Positions 1 through 8,044 of a stretch of DNA of 64,000 nucleotides are shown in pieces (position 1 is the first letter of the stretch; each line of letters begins with the position of its first letter). A model generated the notes under the pieces. It saw only the letters and a list, made by a program, of their open reading frames with translations. It was not told where the DNA came from and ran no database searches. The position numbers and the translations under genes are program-made. Source of the stretch: JBNAGF01 sp049801055 (GTDB taxonomy: Bacteria; Pseudomonadota; Alphaproteobacteria; Rhodobacterales; Rhodobacteraceae); contig NZ_JBNAGF010000013.1 of NCBI RefSeq assembly GCF_049801055.1, forward strand, positions 1 to 64,000, in the 5' to 3' direction.

Positions 1-1
1 A

Positions 2-2149
2 TCGCAGCTGATGAACCAGCTCGATTACCTGACGACGAAGTCCTCGCATCTCGTGGACAGCAGCGGCTTCCTGGACGGGAAGACGAAGCTCGAGGCATCC
101 GAGATCAAGGACCTGACGGAGCGGTTCGCCAAGCGCTGGAGCGCGGGGTTCAAGCCCAAGCTCGGGCAGACGACGCATATGCTCATGTCCTACCCGATCG
201 GCACCCGGGGCGAGGACGTGCGCGACATCACCGCCAATGTCGCGGAGCGGTTCTTTCAGTCCGACGAGGGGCATTTCGACTACATCATCGCAGTGCATGA
301 GGATCGCGATCATCCCCACGCGCATATAGTATTGAACCGCCGGTCCCAGGAGGGCGAGTTCTTCTTCCTGGGTCGCGATCACAGGTTCAACTATGACGAC
401 TTCCGCCTCGCCATGGTCGAGGAGGCCGAGAAATTCGGCGTGCGTCTGGAGGCCACGCGGCGGCTCGACCGAGGTGTCGTGCACTACCCGCCGCGCACCC
501 GCGAGGTCTATGCGGCCAAGGTTGAGGGGCGGGCCGCGGAACCACGGCCACGGGTCGGGGCAGACTTGGATCGCGCTCTCGAAGAGATCGCCAATACACG
601 GATCATCTATCACTCGCTCGCAGCCGAGGCCTCCGCGGACAACCGCGAAGATATCGCCGATGCCCTGTTCCGGTCCGGAGAACTGCTGGCGAAGGGCGGC
701 AAACTCACATCGGAAGGAGGGGTCTACATGGCTGAGGAGCAATCGTTCGACGACCTGAGGACCCGCTATGCCGATCAGGTCGCGCGCGTGCAGGGCATGA
801 TTGATGCGAAGCCGGAGGCCGAACGGCCGAGGCTCGAGCGCAGCCTCAACGAGATCCAGTCGCGGCTCGCGCATATGCAGCCCTTGGGGCTGCGCTCCGT
901 GACACTGACCGAGAAGCCGTCCGACGGCGGGATCTATTCCGAGACCAATATCGATGCGGCCCGGCTCGACCGGTTGCGCGACCCCGAGGTGCGGGCGCAT
1001 GTCGACACCGCGCTGCGCGGAACCGGGATCAGTTCGTCCGTGGTGGTCGCGCGGATGGAGACGGGCGCGCAGAACGCGGCGCTCGAGCGGCAATGGATCG
1101 CTGACGATCTGGCGCGGGTGGCCGAGAGGGACGGTCTCAACCTCGAGCGCCGCGCGGATCTGGAGACGGCGCGCGAGACCCTCAACCGGGCCCATGTCCA
1201 GCTCGGCGTCGCGCTGGAGCGGGCAGGGGTCTTGCGTGAGGACGGTGTCGTGGAAGATCGCACCGTGACGGAGAGGGTCCATTATCATCGGGACGCCACT
1301 GAGGACATGGAGCGCGCCATCCGCCAGGACATGCGTTCGGAAGGTCTGACCGAAGACCAGATCGAGGCGCGGGAGTCGGAGATCGTCTCCCGCGCGGAGC
1401 GGCGTATCGAAGAAGAGCAACGCAGGTACCTCGATGCGCATCCGGAACTCCTCGCGCGCCCCGGTGACGTGATCGACCGGTCCGTACCCTACCGGGAGCA
1501 CATCACCGACGAGGATCGGGCCCGCGAGATCACCCGCGAAGTCGACCGGATCATGGAGGGTCGCGACGCGCGGACCCCCGTTGCGGAGGCCGTCACGGAC
1601 GCGTTCCGCGCGCGCTATCCCGACATGCCGTCGCATCTTGCCCGCGGGCTTGGCGCGACCTATGCGGCCGTCACCGAACTGCGTGACACCGAGGCCATCG
1701 ACCAGGTTCGCCGCGAAAACGAATTGCAGGAGGTGGCGCTCGACCTGCGCGACGGGCGGCTTTCGGACGTGCGCGAGGGGGACGCTGTCGAGGGCGCGCC
1801 GATTGCCGATCCGGACATCCGGCGGGTCGTCGACCATGAACGGGCCGGCAATCTGCATGGGCCGTTCCAGGATGACGGTCAGCGACTGGCCTATCGCGCC
1901 GCGGTCGAGCGCGAGCTGGACGCGGCGCAGATCGACCGGCTGCGGGACGGTGATGTCGACGTGCTGAAGACCCAGATCGAAGACCGTCTCGACCGGCTCT
2001 ACGCCGCCAAGACCTACCTGCAGACGGATCCGGCCACCGCCAACAGCGAGGCGACCCGCGCCGTGGTCGAGGAGATCGCCGACCGCGAGTTCGAAATCCA
2101 CCGCGCCGATCTTGTCGATGGTGAGACCGAGCGCGGGGAGACCCACTGA
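2..2149 (+). CDS. virD2: VirD2-type conjugative relaxase (5' end outside window)
   Basis: This protein nicks oriT and leads the transferred strand out through the type IV secretion channel. The frame is open to the left edge of the window; the first internal ATG is at 11, but homologues have a basic stretch before this point, so the true start is upstream. The residues NQLDYL right after that ATG match the segment carrying the catalytic tyrosine. TTHMLMSYP (about residue 54 from the ATG) fits motif II. HEDRDHPHAHIVLNRR (about residues 96-111) is the three-histidine metal motif of VirD2/MobP relaxases. The remaining ~600 residues are charged, Arg/Glu-rich and predicted helical, as in long plasmid relaxases. 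Its stop overlaps the coupling-protein start (TGATG), so the two are co-translated. Confidence 0.9.
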   Translation, partial: SQLMNQLDYLTTKSSHLVDSSGFLDGKTKLEASEIKDLTERFAKRWSAGFKPKLGQTTHMLMSYPIGTRGEDVRDITANVAERFFQSDEGHFDYIIAVHEDRDHPHAHIVLNRRSQEGEFFFLGRDHRFNYDDFRLAMVEEAEKFGVRLEATRRLDRGVVHYPPRTREVYAAKVEGRAAEPRPRVGADLDRALEEIANTRIIYHSLAAEASADNREDIADALFRSGELLAKGGKLTSEGGVYMAEEQSFDDLRTRYADQVARVQGMIDAKPEAERPRLERSLNEIQSRLAHMQPLGLRSVTLTEKPSDGGIYSETNIDAARLDRLRDPEVRAHVDTALRGTGISSSVVVARMETGAQNAALERQWIADDLARVAERDGLNLERRADLETARETLNRAHVQLGVALERAGVLREDGVVEDRTVTERVHYHRDATEDMERAIRQDMRSEGLTEDQIEARESEIVSRAERRIEEEQRRYLDAHPELLARPGDVIDRSVPYREHITDEDRAREITREVDRIMEGRDARTPVAEAVTDAFRARYPDMPSHLARGLGATYAAVTELRDTEAIDQVRRENELQEVALDLRDGRLSDVREGDAVEGAPIADPDIRRVVDHERAGNLHGPFQDDGQRLAYRAAVERELDAAQIDRLRDGDVDVLKTQIEDRLDRLYAAKTYLQTDPATANSEATRAVVEEIADREFEIHRADLVDGETERGETH

Positions 2150-4173
2150 TGGGAGGGATGGGGAAAGGCCGCCTCGCCCTCGGCGTGGTGCTGGTCACAC
2201 TCGTCGCCATCGCGATCGGCTACGTCATCGCCTCGGCTGTCGTGACGTTCCGGGACCTGGGTTTCCAGGCCGAGATCGATTTCTTCTACATCGCGCAGAA
2301 CTACCGGGCGATCGGTGCCGCCCGCCCCGATGATTTTCGCCTGATCAACCTGATCATGGGCGGGGCCGGGCTGGCGGGCCTCATGATGAGCCTGGCGATG
2401 TCGGGCTCGGCCCTCACCCGCTTCGGCTACACCCATTGGCAGACCCGCCGCGAGATGAAGCGGAACGGCTTCTTCGGCGCGCCCGGCACAGGTTTCGTGA
2501 TCGGCAAGTTGGGCAAGCCCGGTTCCCGCGCGCCCTTTCTCTGCTCCCGGACCTTCCCACACGCGCTCATCGTGGCACCGACCGGGCGCGGCAAGACCAC
2601 CGGCTTCGTCATCCCGAACCTGCTGACCTGGCAGGGATCGGCGGTCGTGCTGGACGTGAAGGGCGAATGCTTCGAGGCCTCGGCCCGCCACCGGGCGGCA
2701 CAGGGCGACGAGGTGTTCCGGTTCGCGCCCACGGATTGGGAGGACCGGCGCACCCATCGCTACAATCCGCTCCTGCGCATCTACGAGTTCAAAGACCCGG
2801 CCCGCCAGCAGATGGAGCTGCAGCTCCTGGCCACGCTCTTCCTTCAGAACGACAACGACCGCGTGCAGGGCCTCCTGAAGGGCGGGATCGATCTCTTCGT
2901 CGCGGCCGGGCTACTCGCGTTCCAACGCCGCAGGCCGACGCTCGGGGAGATCTACCGCATCGCCGCCTCGGGCGGGCAGAAGCAGAAGGAGTATCTCGCG
3001 CGCGCCCATGAGGTCCAGAACGCCGCGGCGCGGCTGATATTCACGCGGCTGGCCTCGACCAACAACGACACGCTGACCTCCTATGTCTCGCTCCTGATGA
3101 CCTCGGGCCTCGATCAGTGGCAGAACCCGGCGATCGACGATGCGACGGCGGTATCGGATTTTGACTTCCGGACGATCCGCAAGACACCCTTCAGCGTCTA
3201 TCTCGTCGTGCAGCCCCTCATGGTGAAACCGCTGGCGCCGTTGATCCGACTGTTCTTCTCTGATCTTCTCTCCGCCCTGCAGGACAAGGAACCGGGCGCC
3301 GACGAGCCCTGGCCGGTCATGATCATGCTCGACGAGTTCAACCGGCTCGGAAAGATGCCGATCGTGGCCGAGAGCATCGAAGTGCTGCGCGCCTATCGCG
3401 GGCATCTCGCGGTGGTCACCCAGACCATCCCGGCCATCGACGAGATCTACGGCGAGAACACGCGGCGGGCGCTGCAGGGCAATGCAGGCATCAAGCTCTA
3501 CCTCACGCCCTCGGACGAAAAGACCGTCGAGGAGTTGAGCAAGGCCGTGGGCAAGACCACCAAGACCGTGGTCACCCGTTCCCGCGCGGTCGGGAAGAAC
3601 CCGTTCGAGGGTCGCAGCCAGTCTGAGCGGACGGAAGAAGTCGCGCTCCTGCCGGAAGACGAGGCGCGACGTCTGCCGCTTGATGAGATCGTGGTGGTCG
3701 TGGACGCGCAGATGCCGGTCCGGGCGAAGCGGGTCGTTTACTACGAGGATCCGTTCTTCAAGGGTATCCACTCGGCGCAGGAGGGGGATCTGCCGTTTCC
3801 GAAGGGGCCGGTCCCTCCGATGGGGGAATTGCCCCTGAGTGTCCGGGCGATGCCTTCAGCTCCGCGTGGGTCTGGTCTCACGGAACGCGATTTCGAGGCC
3901 AGGATGGGACTTACGAAAACCGAAGGAAATGCACCCATTGAGCCCGGCCCGGCTCAAGCGCTTCGGTGCGGTCGTGCCGCAGTCCTCGCGGACGATCAGC
4001 GGCAGTTCGAGATGGAGTTCGGGCGGCAGGCAGATCTCGAGGTGGAGGCTGCGACAGAAGACGACGTAGTCCGGGTGCAGGACGCCGTGAGTGATCTGGA
4101 GCGGCTGGAGGCGGAGATGTCCGGTTCGGAAGCAAAAGTCAGCGAGGCGGGCGAGAAATTCGGGCTTGGCTAA
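2149..4173 (+). CDS. virD4: VirD4/TraG type IV coupling protein
   Basis: An inner-membrane ATPase that brings the relaxase-DNA complex to the secretion channel. Two N-terminal membrane segments are visible (residues about 9-33 and 65-88). The Walker A motif APTGRGKT lies at about 143-150, and the Walker B stretch MIMLDEFNRLGKMP at about 389-402. At 674 aa it matches the family. It follows the relaxase with a 1-nt stop/start overlap, the usual relaxase-coupling protein pairing. The last ~130 residues are less conserved and rich in Glu. Confidence in function is high; substrate range is unknown. Confidence 0.95.
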   Translation: MGGMGKGRLALGVVLVTLVAIAIGYVIASAVVTFRDLGFQAEIDFFYIAQNYRAIGAARPDDFRLINLIMGGAGLAGLMMSLAMSGSALTRFGYTHWQTRREMKRNGFFGAPGTGFVIGKLGKPGSRAPFLCSRTFPHALIVAPTGRGKTTGFVIPNLLTWQGSAVVLDVKGECFEASARHRAAQGDEVFRFAPTDWEDRRTHRYNPLLRIYEFKDPARQQMELQLLATLFLQNDNDRVQGLLKGGIDLFVAAGLLAFQRRRPTLGEIYRIAASGGQKQKEYLARAHEVQNAAARLIFTRLASTNNDTLTSYVSLLMTSGLDQWQNPAIDDATAVSDFDFRTIRKTPFSVYLVVQPLMVKPLAPLIRLFFSDLLSALQDKEPGADEPWPVMIMLDEFNRLGKMPIVAESIEVLRAYRGHLAVVTQTIPAIDEIYGENTRRALQGNAGIKLYLTPSDEKTVEELSKAVGKTTKTVVTRSRAVGKNPFEGRSQSERTEEVALLPEDEARRLPLDEIVVVVDAQMPVRAKRVVYYEDPFFKGIHSAQEGDLPFPKGPVPPMGELPLSVRAMPSAPRGSGLTERDFEARMGLTKTEGNAPIEPGPAQALRCGRAAVLADDQRQFEMEFGRQADLEVEAATEDDVVRVQDAVSDLERLEAEMSGSEAKVSEAGEKFGLG

Positions 4174-4243
4174 GCCGCCATGCGGGCGACACGAAAGCAT
4201 GCCGCGATGGCGCCTTGTGCCCGCGCCCCGGAATCGACCATTG

Positions 4244-4807
4244 TCACGGGTGAAGAAAACCAGGATCGTCGCGCTCTGGTCGAGGGGCTCGCTCAATCGT
4301 CGCAGGGTCGATCTCACGCATCGTCAACTGGGCGTTCACCCTGCGGGCCGCGGGGCCCGCACGAAACCACTTCGCGGCGGAAGCCAGGTTAAAGCGCGGA
4401 CGACGCTGCCCCTTCGCCGGCTTTGAGGCCTCCATCAGAACCTCGATCATTTCATCGATGCGGTAGAGGCCACCGGCAACGGGGAGGGGCATCTTGCGCT
4501 GCTGGAGCGCCTGTCGCTTCACCTCGAGCTTCTCGGCGACATCCGCGAGAGACACCAGGTCGGGACGGACCTCGCGCAGGACAGTGCCCTGCGGCAACGC
4601 CTTGATCAGCGCCCGCGCCGCTTCAAGGATCGCGCTCTCGGCCTCATCCCCTTCAAGTTCCAGTTCTACACCTAGGAGACCGGCGTGACCGGTGCCCACG
4701 AGCGCATCTTCAAAACCCGCCTCGAAGACCGCGTCAGAGAGCGCAAACGCATCGTGCTCTCCGTCGGGGAGCGCAAAGACCAGTTCGAATTCGAATTCTT
4801 CAGCCAT
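4244..4807 (-). CDS. Putative HTH antitoxin-like partner of a two-gene cassette
   Basis: A 187-aa acidic protein. The N-terminal half (FELVFALPDG, then DALVGTGHAGLLGVELE) resembles a small ferredoxin-like domain. Near residues 95-120, DLVSLADVAEKLEVKRQALQ looks like a helix-turn-helix placed on a sequence-recognition helix. I recall this pairing, an N-terminal FxLxFALP module plus HTH next to an ~85-aa Cys-containing protein, as a recurrent cassette on bacterial genomes, but not a proven function. An upstream in-frame ATG exists at 4813; I chose 4807 because an AAGG sits 8 nt before it, versus 2 nt for 4813. It overlaps the upstream 89-aa gene. Antitoxin role is inference from the gene pair. 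Confidence 0.6.
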   Translation of the reverse strand: MAEEFEFELVFALPDGEHDAFALSDAVFEAGFEDALVGTGHAGLLGVELELEGDEAESAILEAARALIKALPQGTVLREVRPDLVSLADVAEKLEVKRQALQQRKMPLPVAGGLYRIDEMIEVLMEASKPAKGQRRPRFNLASAAKWFRAGPAARRVNAQLTMREIDPATIERAPRPERDDPGFLHP

Positions 4808-5069
4808 CGGCATTACCTTCGTCGTTCTTCTGAAGCTTCACGCAGGCCAGAGCCTTCTGTCGGATCCTTTTCGCGAACTGCTGTGGATTCTTCGGGGTCG
4901 ACCAGACAGACATCTGACAAAACTCGCAACAGCGGCAATCCTTATCGTTGGCCGGGCATCGGAGGATCCCCCACGCGTGCCCCTTGCCCTCAATAAGGTC
5001 CCATCCCAGCTCTTCGAGCTCCTGGATGACGGCCTCGATTTCCTTTGATGTGTGCTTCTTCCTTGGCAC
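4800..5069 (-). CDS. Small Cys-rich HicA-like protein, possible toxin
   Basis: An 89-aa basic protein starting at GTG with GGAG 8 nt upstream. Residues 8-35 (KEIEAVIQELEELGW, then GKGHAWG) resemble the HicA/double-stranded-RNA-binding fold with its glycine-histidine core. Between residues 37 and 52 lie five cysteines (RCP..DCRCCEFC), suggesting a metal site, followed by SVWSTPKNPQQFAKR. It overlaps the next gene by several codons, typical for a toxin-antitoxin or regulator pair. A 14-bp palindrome sits just upstream, as expected for autoregulation. Toxin assignment is tentative; it could also be a small nucleic-acid-binding protein without toxicity. Confidence 0.55.
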   Translation of the reverse strand: MPRKKHTSKEIEAVIQELEELGWDLIEGKGHAWGILRCPANDKDCRCCEFCQMSVWSTPKNPQQFAKRIRQKALACVKLQKNDEGNADG

Positions 5070-5092
5070 CTTAGATACTCCACTCTCTTAAA

Positions 5093-5106
5093 TTGTCAAG
5101 TGACAA
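5093..5106. promoter_or_regulatory. Palindromic operator of the two-gene cassette
   Basis: TTGTCA-AG-TGACAA is a perfect 14-bp inverted repeat 24 nt before the GTG of the 89-aa gene. It lies in an AT-rich stretch suited to a promoter. Autoregulatory operators in this position are typical of toxin-antitoxin cassettes. Confidence 0.55.
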
Positions 5107-5147
5107 GTTAAAAATTCAACGAGAACATCGCGGCAATTTACTGCCCG

Positions 5148-5402
5148 CTACCGGCAATTTCCCAAAGGAAGCTTGCCGTCGAATGCTTTGATGTAAGAAG
5201 GGGATACAGGATAGACGTCCCAGACAGCAACACCGGCGCCGATGCCGTTCCACTTCACCCGGACATGGCATGATGGTGCCAAGGTAAATCCGTTCAGGCA
5301 GTTTGCCGCGAGCTCTGCTGAAGGCAAAGGTATAGGCTCGCAAAGAACATGTTCCCGCTGGTGAAGCCTTTGACGGTCAATGCTACCTTCGGCCCAGCCT
5401 GC
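5148..5402 (-). pseudogene. Coding-like open frame without standard start (remnant or odd-start gene)
   Basis: Between virB6 and the two-gene cassette there is an open frame of 84 codons on the - strand ending at TAG (5148-5150). Its residue pattern looks coding: CLNGFTLAPSCHVRV, then KWNGIGAGVAVWDVYPVSPS and FDGKLPLGNCR. No ATG or GTG is present; the only near-standard start is TTG at 5325-5327, giving 59 aa, while the good sequence continues upstream to 5402 into the end of virB6. It may be a decayed gene, or use ATT at about 5381. The family is not recognised. The rest of the 5107-5382 gap shows nothing else. Confidence 0.35.
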
Positions 5403-6462
5403 TTAGGCGGGCCAACTGTGCCAGCATTCGCGCGCCTGAGCTGCCCGAACCAGTGTCAGGGTTCGTCGGAACGGTTTGGCTAACACCCGGCCTCTGCGGC
5501 ATTGTCTGCACCCCGAAGAACTGCCGCGCACGCAGCGCAGCATATTCAGCGCCAGTCGCTCCTCCAATGAGATACCGATTATAAGCCTGCTGACTGCCGC
5601 CAAGCGCCCGACCGAACCCGTATGTACCGCCAAGGCCTGCTGATAGTGCTGGCATCATGATGTTCCCCGAGATCGCGCGGACAATGAACGGCGTCGCGAT
5701 GATGAACCCCTTGGCCATGAGCACCATCATGAAAAATGGGATGAGGGCCCCGATGTTGGACGCGCCCTCAGGGTCGCCGAGCTCGCCGATCAATGCCGAA
5801 CTGACGCCGGTGATTGTCGCGAAAACGCCTGCAACGACGATCGGATAGAGCGCGAAGGAGATCAGCGCCGAGAGCCAGCGCGCGAAATAGTCCTTGGTCA
5901 CCTCGAAGAGGGTGAGGAAGATCATCACCGGCGCGATGCCTATCAGGAGTGCGATCATCAGCCGGGATGCCACGAGAATGAATGCGGCGAGCCCGCCCAG
6001 GATCGAGAGCAGGAGTACGCCAAGAACGTCAAGCAACGCCCCGGCCATCCAGTTCAGTTCAGAACCGGCCGCATTCAGGTATTCACCCAGTTCGGCGATC
6101 AGCCGGTCGAATTCCTCGGCGAAGGTCCCCGACGGTCCGGGCGTGCCGCCGCCGACCGAGGCGACAAGCGATCCGGCGATGCTGTCGATGCCGTTTAGGA
6201 CAGCGGAGGAGAAGGCGTTAAACTGCACCCAATTTGTCGCGAAGACCCCTATGAGGCCGACTTTCACCGCGAGCCAGAACGCAGTGCGTCCATCCATGGA
6301 GCGGTACTGGTAGATCATGTTGACGCAGACCAGAATGACCACAAGCGTCGTTCCGAGAACCAGCATCGTGCCGACTGTCGCCGCCACCGCGCCGAACTGC
6401 GTCTCTGCGGCAGAATCCAGGTAGCCCTGGGAGGTCTCGACGAAGTAGGTGACGACGCTCAT
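5383..6462 (-). CDS. virB6: VirB6/TrbL-type T4SS inner-membrane channel protein
   Basis: A 359-aa polytopic protein of the type IV secretion inner-membrane complex. Hydrophobic stretches at residues about 29-50, 62-82, 143-190, 200-225 and 240-262 are separated by a periplasmic loop with the GGGTPGPSG segment. The layout and length match VirB6/TrbL. The C-terminal ~80 residues are Gly/Pro/Ser-rich and soluble. It is the last gene of the leftward virB operon, 6 nt after the preceding stop. Confidence 0.85.
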   Translation of the reverse strand: MSVVTYFVETSQGYLDSAAETQFGAVAATVGTMLVLGTTLVVILVCVNMIYQYRSMDGRTAFWLAVKVGLIGVFATNWVQFNAFSSAVLNGIDSIAGSLVASVGGGTPGPSGTFAEEFDRLIAELGEYLNAAGSELNWMAGALLDVLGVLLLSILGGLAAFILVASRLMIALLIGIAPVMIFLTLFEVTKDYFARWLSALISFALYPIVVAGVFATITGVSSALIGELGDPEGASNIGALIPFFMMVLMAKGFIIATPFIVRAISGNIMMPALSAGLGGTYGFGRALGGSQQAYNRYLIGGATGAEYAALRARQFFGVQTMPQRPGVSQTVPTNPDTGSGSSGARMLAQLARLSRLGRR

Positions 6463-6468
6463 AATCTG

Positions 6469-6867
6469 CTACCAGTTGCCCTCGGCTTCGCAGATTGCCA
6501 TCGCGTCAGGTCTCAACGCGTTGGCGCGCCGGTTGTAAGTGTCCGAGGCCTCCAGCATTTCCCATCGTTCGGCTGTGTTGAAACGCTCCCGAAACTCCGT
6601 TTCCGCCGCTTCCCAGGACGGGAAGCGTGTGTCGCAGGTGCAGGATCCGGTTTCGACGATACGTTCAAGGTTCTGAGCACGGTAAATGTCTTGCACCAGG
6701 ACACGTCTGTAAGCCTCTCGCACGGTGATGTTCTGCATCCACTCAGGCTCAGCGGGCCGATCGATGCAGACATCCGACGTGCTGTCGAGAGAGGGGACGA
6801 AGTCGCGTTCGGCGGCAGCCGGAAACCCCACAACGGTGATCGAGATGCAAAGCAAGGCGTTTCTCAT
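6469..6867 (-). CDS. Exported T4SS-operon protein of unknown function
   Basis: A 132-aa protein with a signal peptide (MRNALLCISITVVGFPAAA, cleavage near residue 19). The mature part has cysteines at DVCID, CTCD and AICEAEG that could form disulfides. EFRERFNTAERWEMLEA is helical. Its location between the DUF4177 gene and virB6, with a 4-nt ATGA overlap to the former, makes it part of the mating apparatus operon. It may be a TrbM-like periplasmic accessory factor; this is a positional guess. Confidence 0.6.
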   Translation of the reverse strand: MRNALLCISITVVGFPAAAERDFVPSLDSTSDVCIDRPAEPEWMQNITVREAYRRVLVQDIYRAQNLERIVETGSCTCDTRFPSWEAAETEFRERFNTAERWEMLEASDTYNRRANALRPDAMAICEAEGNW

Positions 6868-7058
6868 TTCGCGCCAGCTCCTTCGGCAATCTCGCGCTTC
6901 AGAAACGCGGTGTGGCCAAGATGCGCGAACTCTGACGAGCTGACCGATACGACTTCCCAGCCTTCTTTCCCACGTGCGTTCAGATCGTCCTGCATCGCGA
7001 TCAGGCTGGTTTTCTTGTCCATCGGATAGGTGATGATCTGGTGTTCAAACCGCTTCAT
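6864..7058 (-). CDS. DUF4177-family small protein
   Basis: A 64-aa protein. The pattern MKRFEHQIITYP, LNARGKEGWEVVSVSS and a terminal FLKRE is the DUF4177 signature (short beta-rich protein with a GxEGWE core). It overlaps virB11 by 14 nt upstream and the next gene by 4 nt. Function is unknown; placement within the virB operon is the only hint. Confidence 0.7.
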   Translation of the reverse strand: MKRFEHQIITYPMDKKTSLIAMQDDLNARGKEGWEVVSVSSSEFAHLGHTAFLKREIAEGAGAK

Positions 7059-8043
7059 GGGTCATGCCTCCGCTGAGATCGGTTCCGGGGAGATAGAATT
7101 CGGTGATGCCGCGTTGGCCGTCCTCGCGGCCCGCCTGGATGATCACGTCGATCGAGCTTTCGATGTATTGGACCATGTCCTGGTAGGTCATCGGGATCTC
7201 GGTCTTGAGCGCGGCGATGGCGAGACGCTGGACGGCGAGCTGCGGGGTTTCGGCATGGAGGGTTGTCATCGAACCGCCATGGCCGGTATTGATCGCCTCG
7301 AGGAAGGTCATGGCCTCCTTGCCGCGCACCTCTCCGAGGATGATCCGGTCGGGCCTCATGCGCAGCGTCGCGGTTAGAAGCACGTCGGCGGATTGGAACT
7401 CCGCATCGCGGTTGGCGATCAGGGTCACCGCGTTCGGCTGAGCGGGGAGAAGCTCTGCGGCTTCCTCGATGGTGACGATCCGTTCCTCATCGGGAACGTA
7501 GGAGAGGATTTTTCGAGCCGCGACTGTCTTACCGGTCGAGGTGCCGCCGGAGACGATCATGTTGAGCTTGTTCTCGACGCAGAAGCGGATGGCCGCGTAG
7601 ATGTCACCGGCGGCAACGACCTCGCGCAGCGCGCGGTTTTTCTCCTGGCGCAGTTCCTCGAGCTTGCGCTCTTCGCCATAGAGGAAACGAAGCTCGATAT
7701 GGTCCAGCGGTAGGCTCGAGAAGAACCGGAGCGAGATCGACATGCCCGAGAGCACCGCGGGCGGGGTTACGACTTGGGCACGGATGGGGCGGCCCCGATA
7801 GGTGATCGAGACCGAGACGATGGGCTTGTCCTTGCTCATAGTCGTGTTGGCTGAGGAGGCGATCTGGTTGCCGAGATCGCGCACCTCCGTGACCGTCAGA
7901 CGCTGATCCAGTGCCCGCATGAAGTGATCCCCCTGGAACTCACCCCAGCAAGAGCCATCCGGGTTGATGCATATCTCGATCACGTCATCGCGGGCGGCGT
8001 CCTTCAGCTTATCGAGCGAGGTCTGGAGGTAGGAGAGCGTCAT
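7045..8043 (-). CDS. virB11: VirB11 hexameric T4SS ATPase
   Basis: The 332-aa traffic ATPase energising pilus assembly and substrate transfer. Walker A GGTSTGKT lies at about residues 167-174, followed by the acidic TIEEAAELL box. LGEVRGKEAMTFLEA is Walker B, and GHGGSMTTLHA the histidine box. The frame is open 30 codons further upstream, but that part is the complement of virB10's end in another frame. I place the start at the ATG of MTLSYLQTS, directly after the virB10 stop. Confidence 0.93.
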   Translation of the reverse strand: MTLSYLQTSLDKLKDAARDDVIEICINPDGSCWGEFQGDHFMRALDQRLTVTEVRDLGNQIASSANTTMSKDKPIVSVSITYRGRPIRAQVVTPPAVLSGMSISLRFFSSLPLDHIELRFLYGEERKLEELRQEKNRALREVVAAGDIYAAIRFCVENKLNMIVSGGTSTGKTVAARKILSYVPDEERIVTIEEAAELLPAQPNAVTLIANRDAEFQSADVLLTATLRMRPDRIILGEVRGKEAMTFLEAINTGHGGSMTTLHAETPQLAVQRLAIAALKTEIPMTYQDMVQYIESSIDVIIQAGREDGQRGITEFYLPGTDLSGGMTHEAV

Positions 8044-8044
8044 C

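Noticed and set aside
321..335. CATATAGTATTG resembling the shared transfer operator
   Set aside because: Lies inside the relaxase coding sequence and matches only part of the motif; chance similarity.
393..2210. Open frames on both strands inside the relaxase gene
   Set aside because: Arginine/proline-rich translations without motifs, fully covered by the relaxase; typical of high-GC DNA.
5072..5103. TTGACA-N16-TATCTA promoter on the - strand before the 89-aa gene
   Set aside because: The implied start of transcription would fall at or after the GTG, leaving no room for the good GGAG ribosome site; the real promoter must lie further upstream.
5116..5343. 75-aa frame on the - strand in the virB6 downstream gap
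   Set aside because: Cys/Arg-rich with no pattern; the overlapping frame at 5148-5402 looks more like protein.
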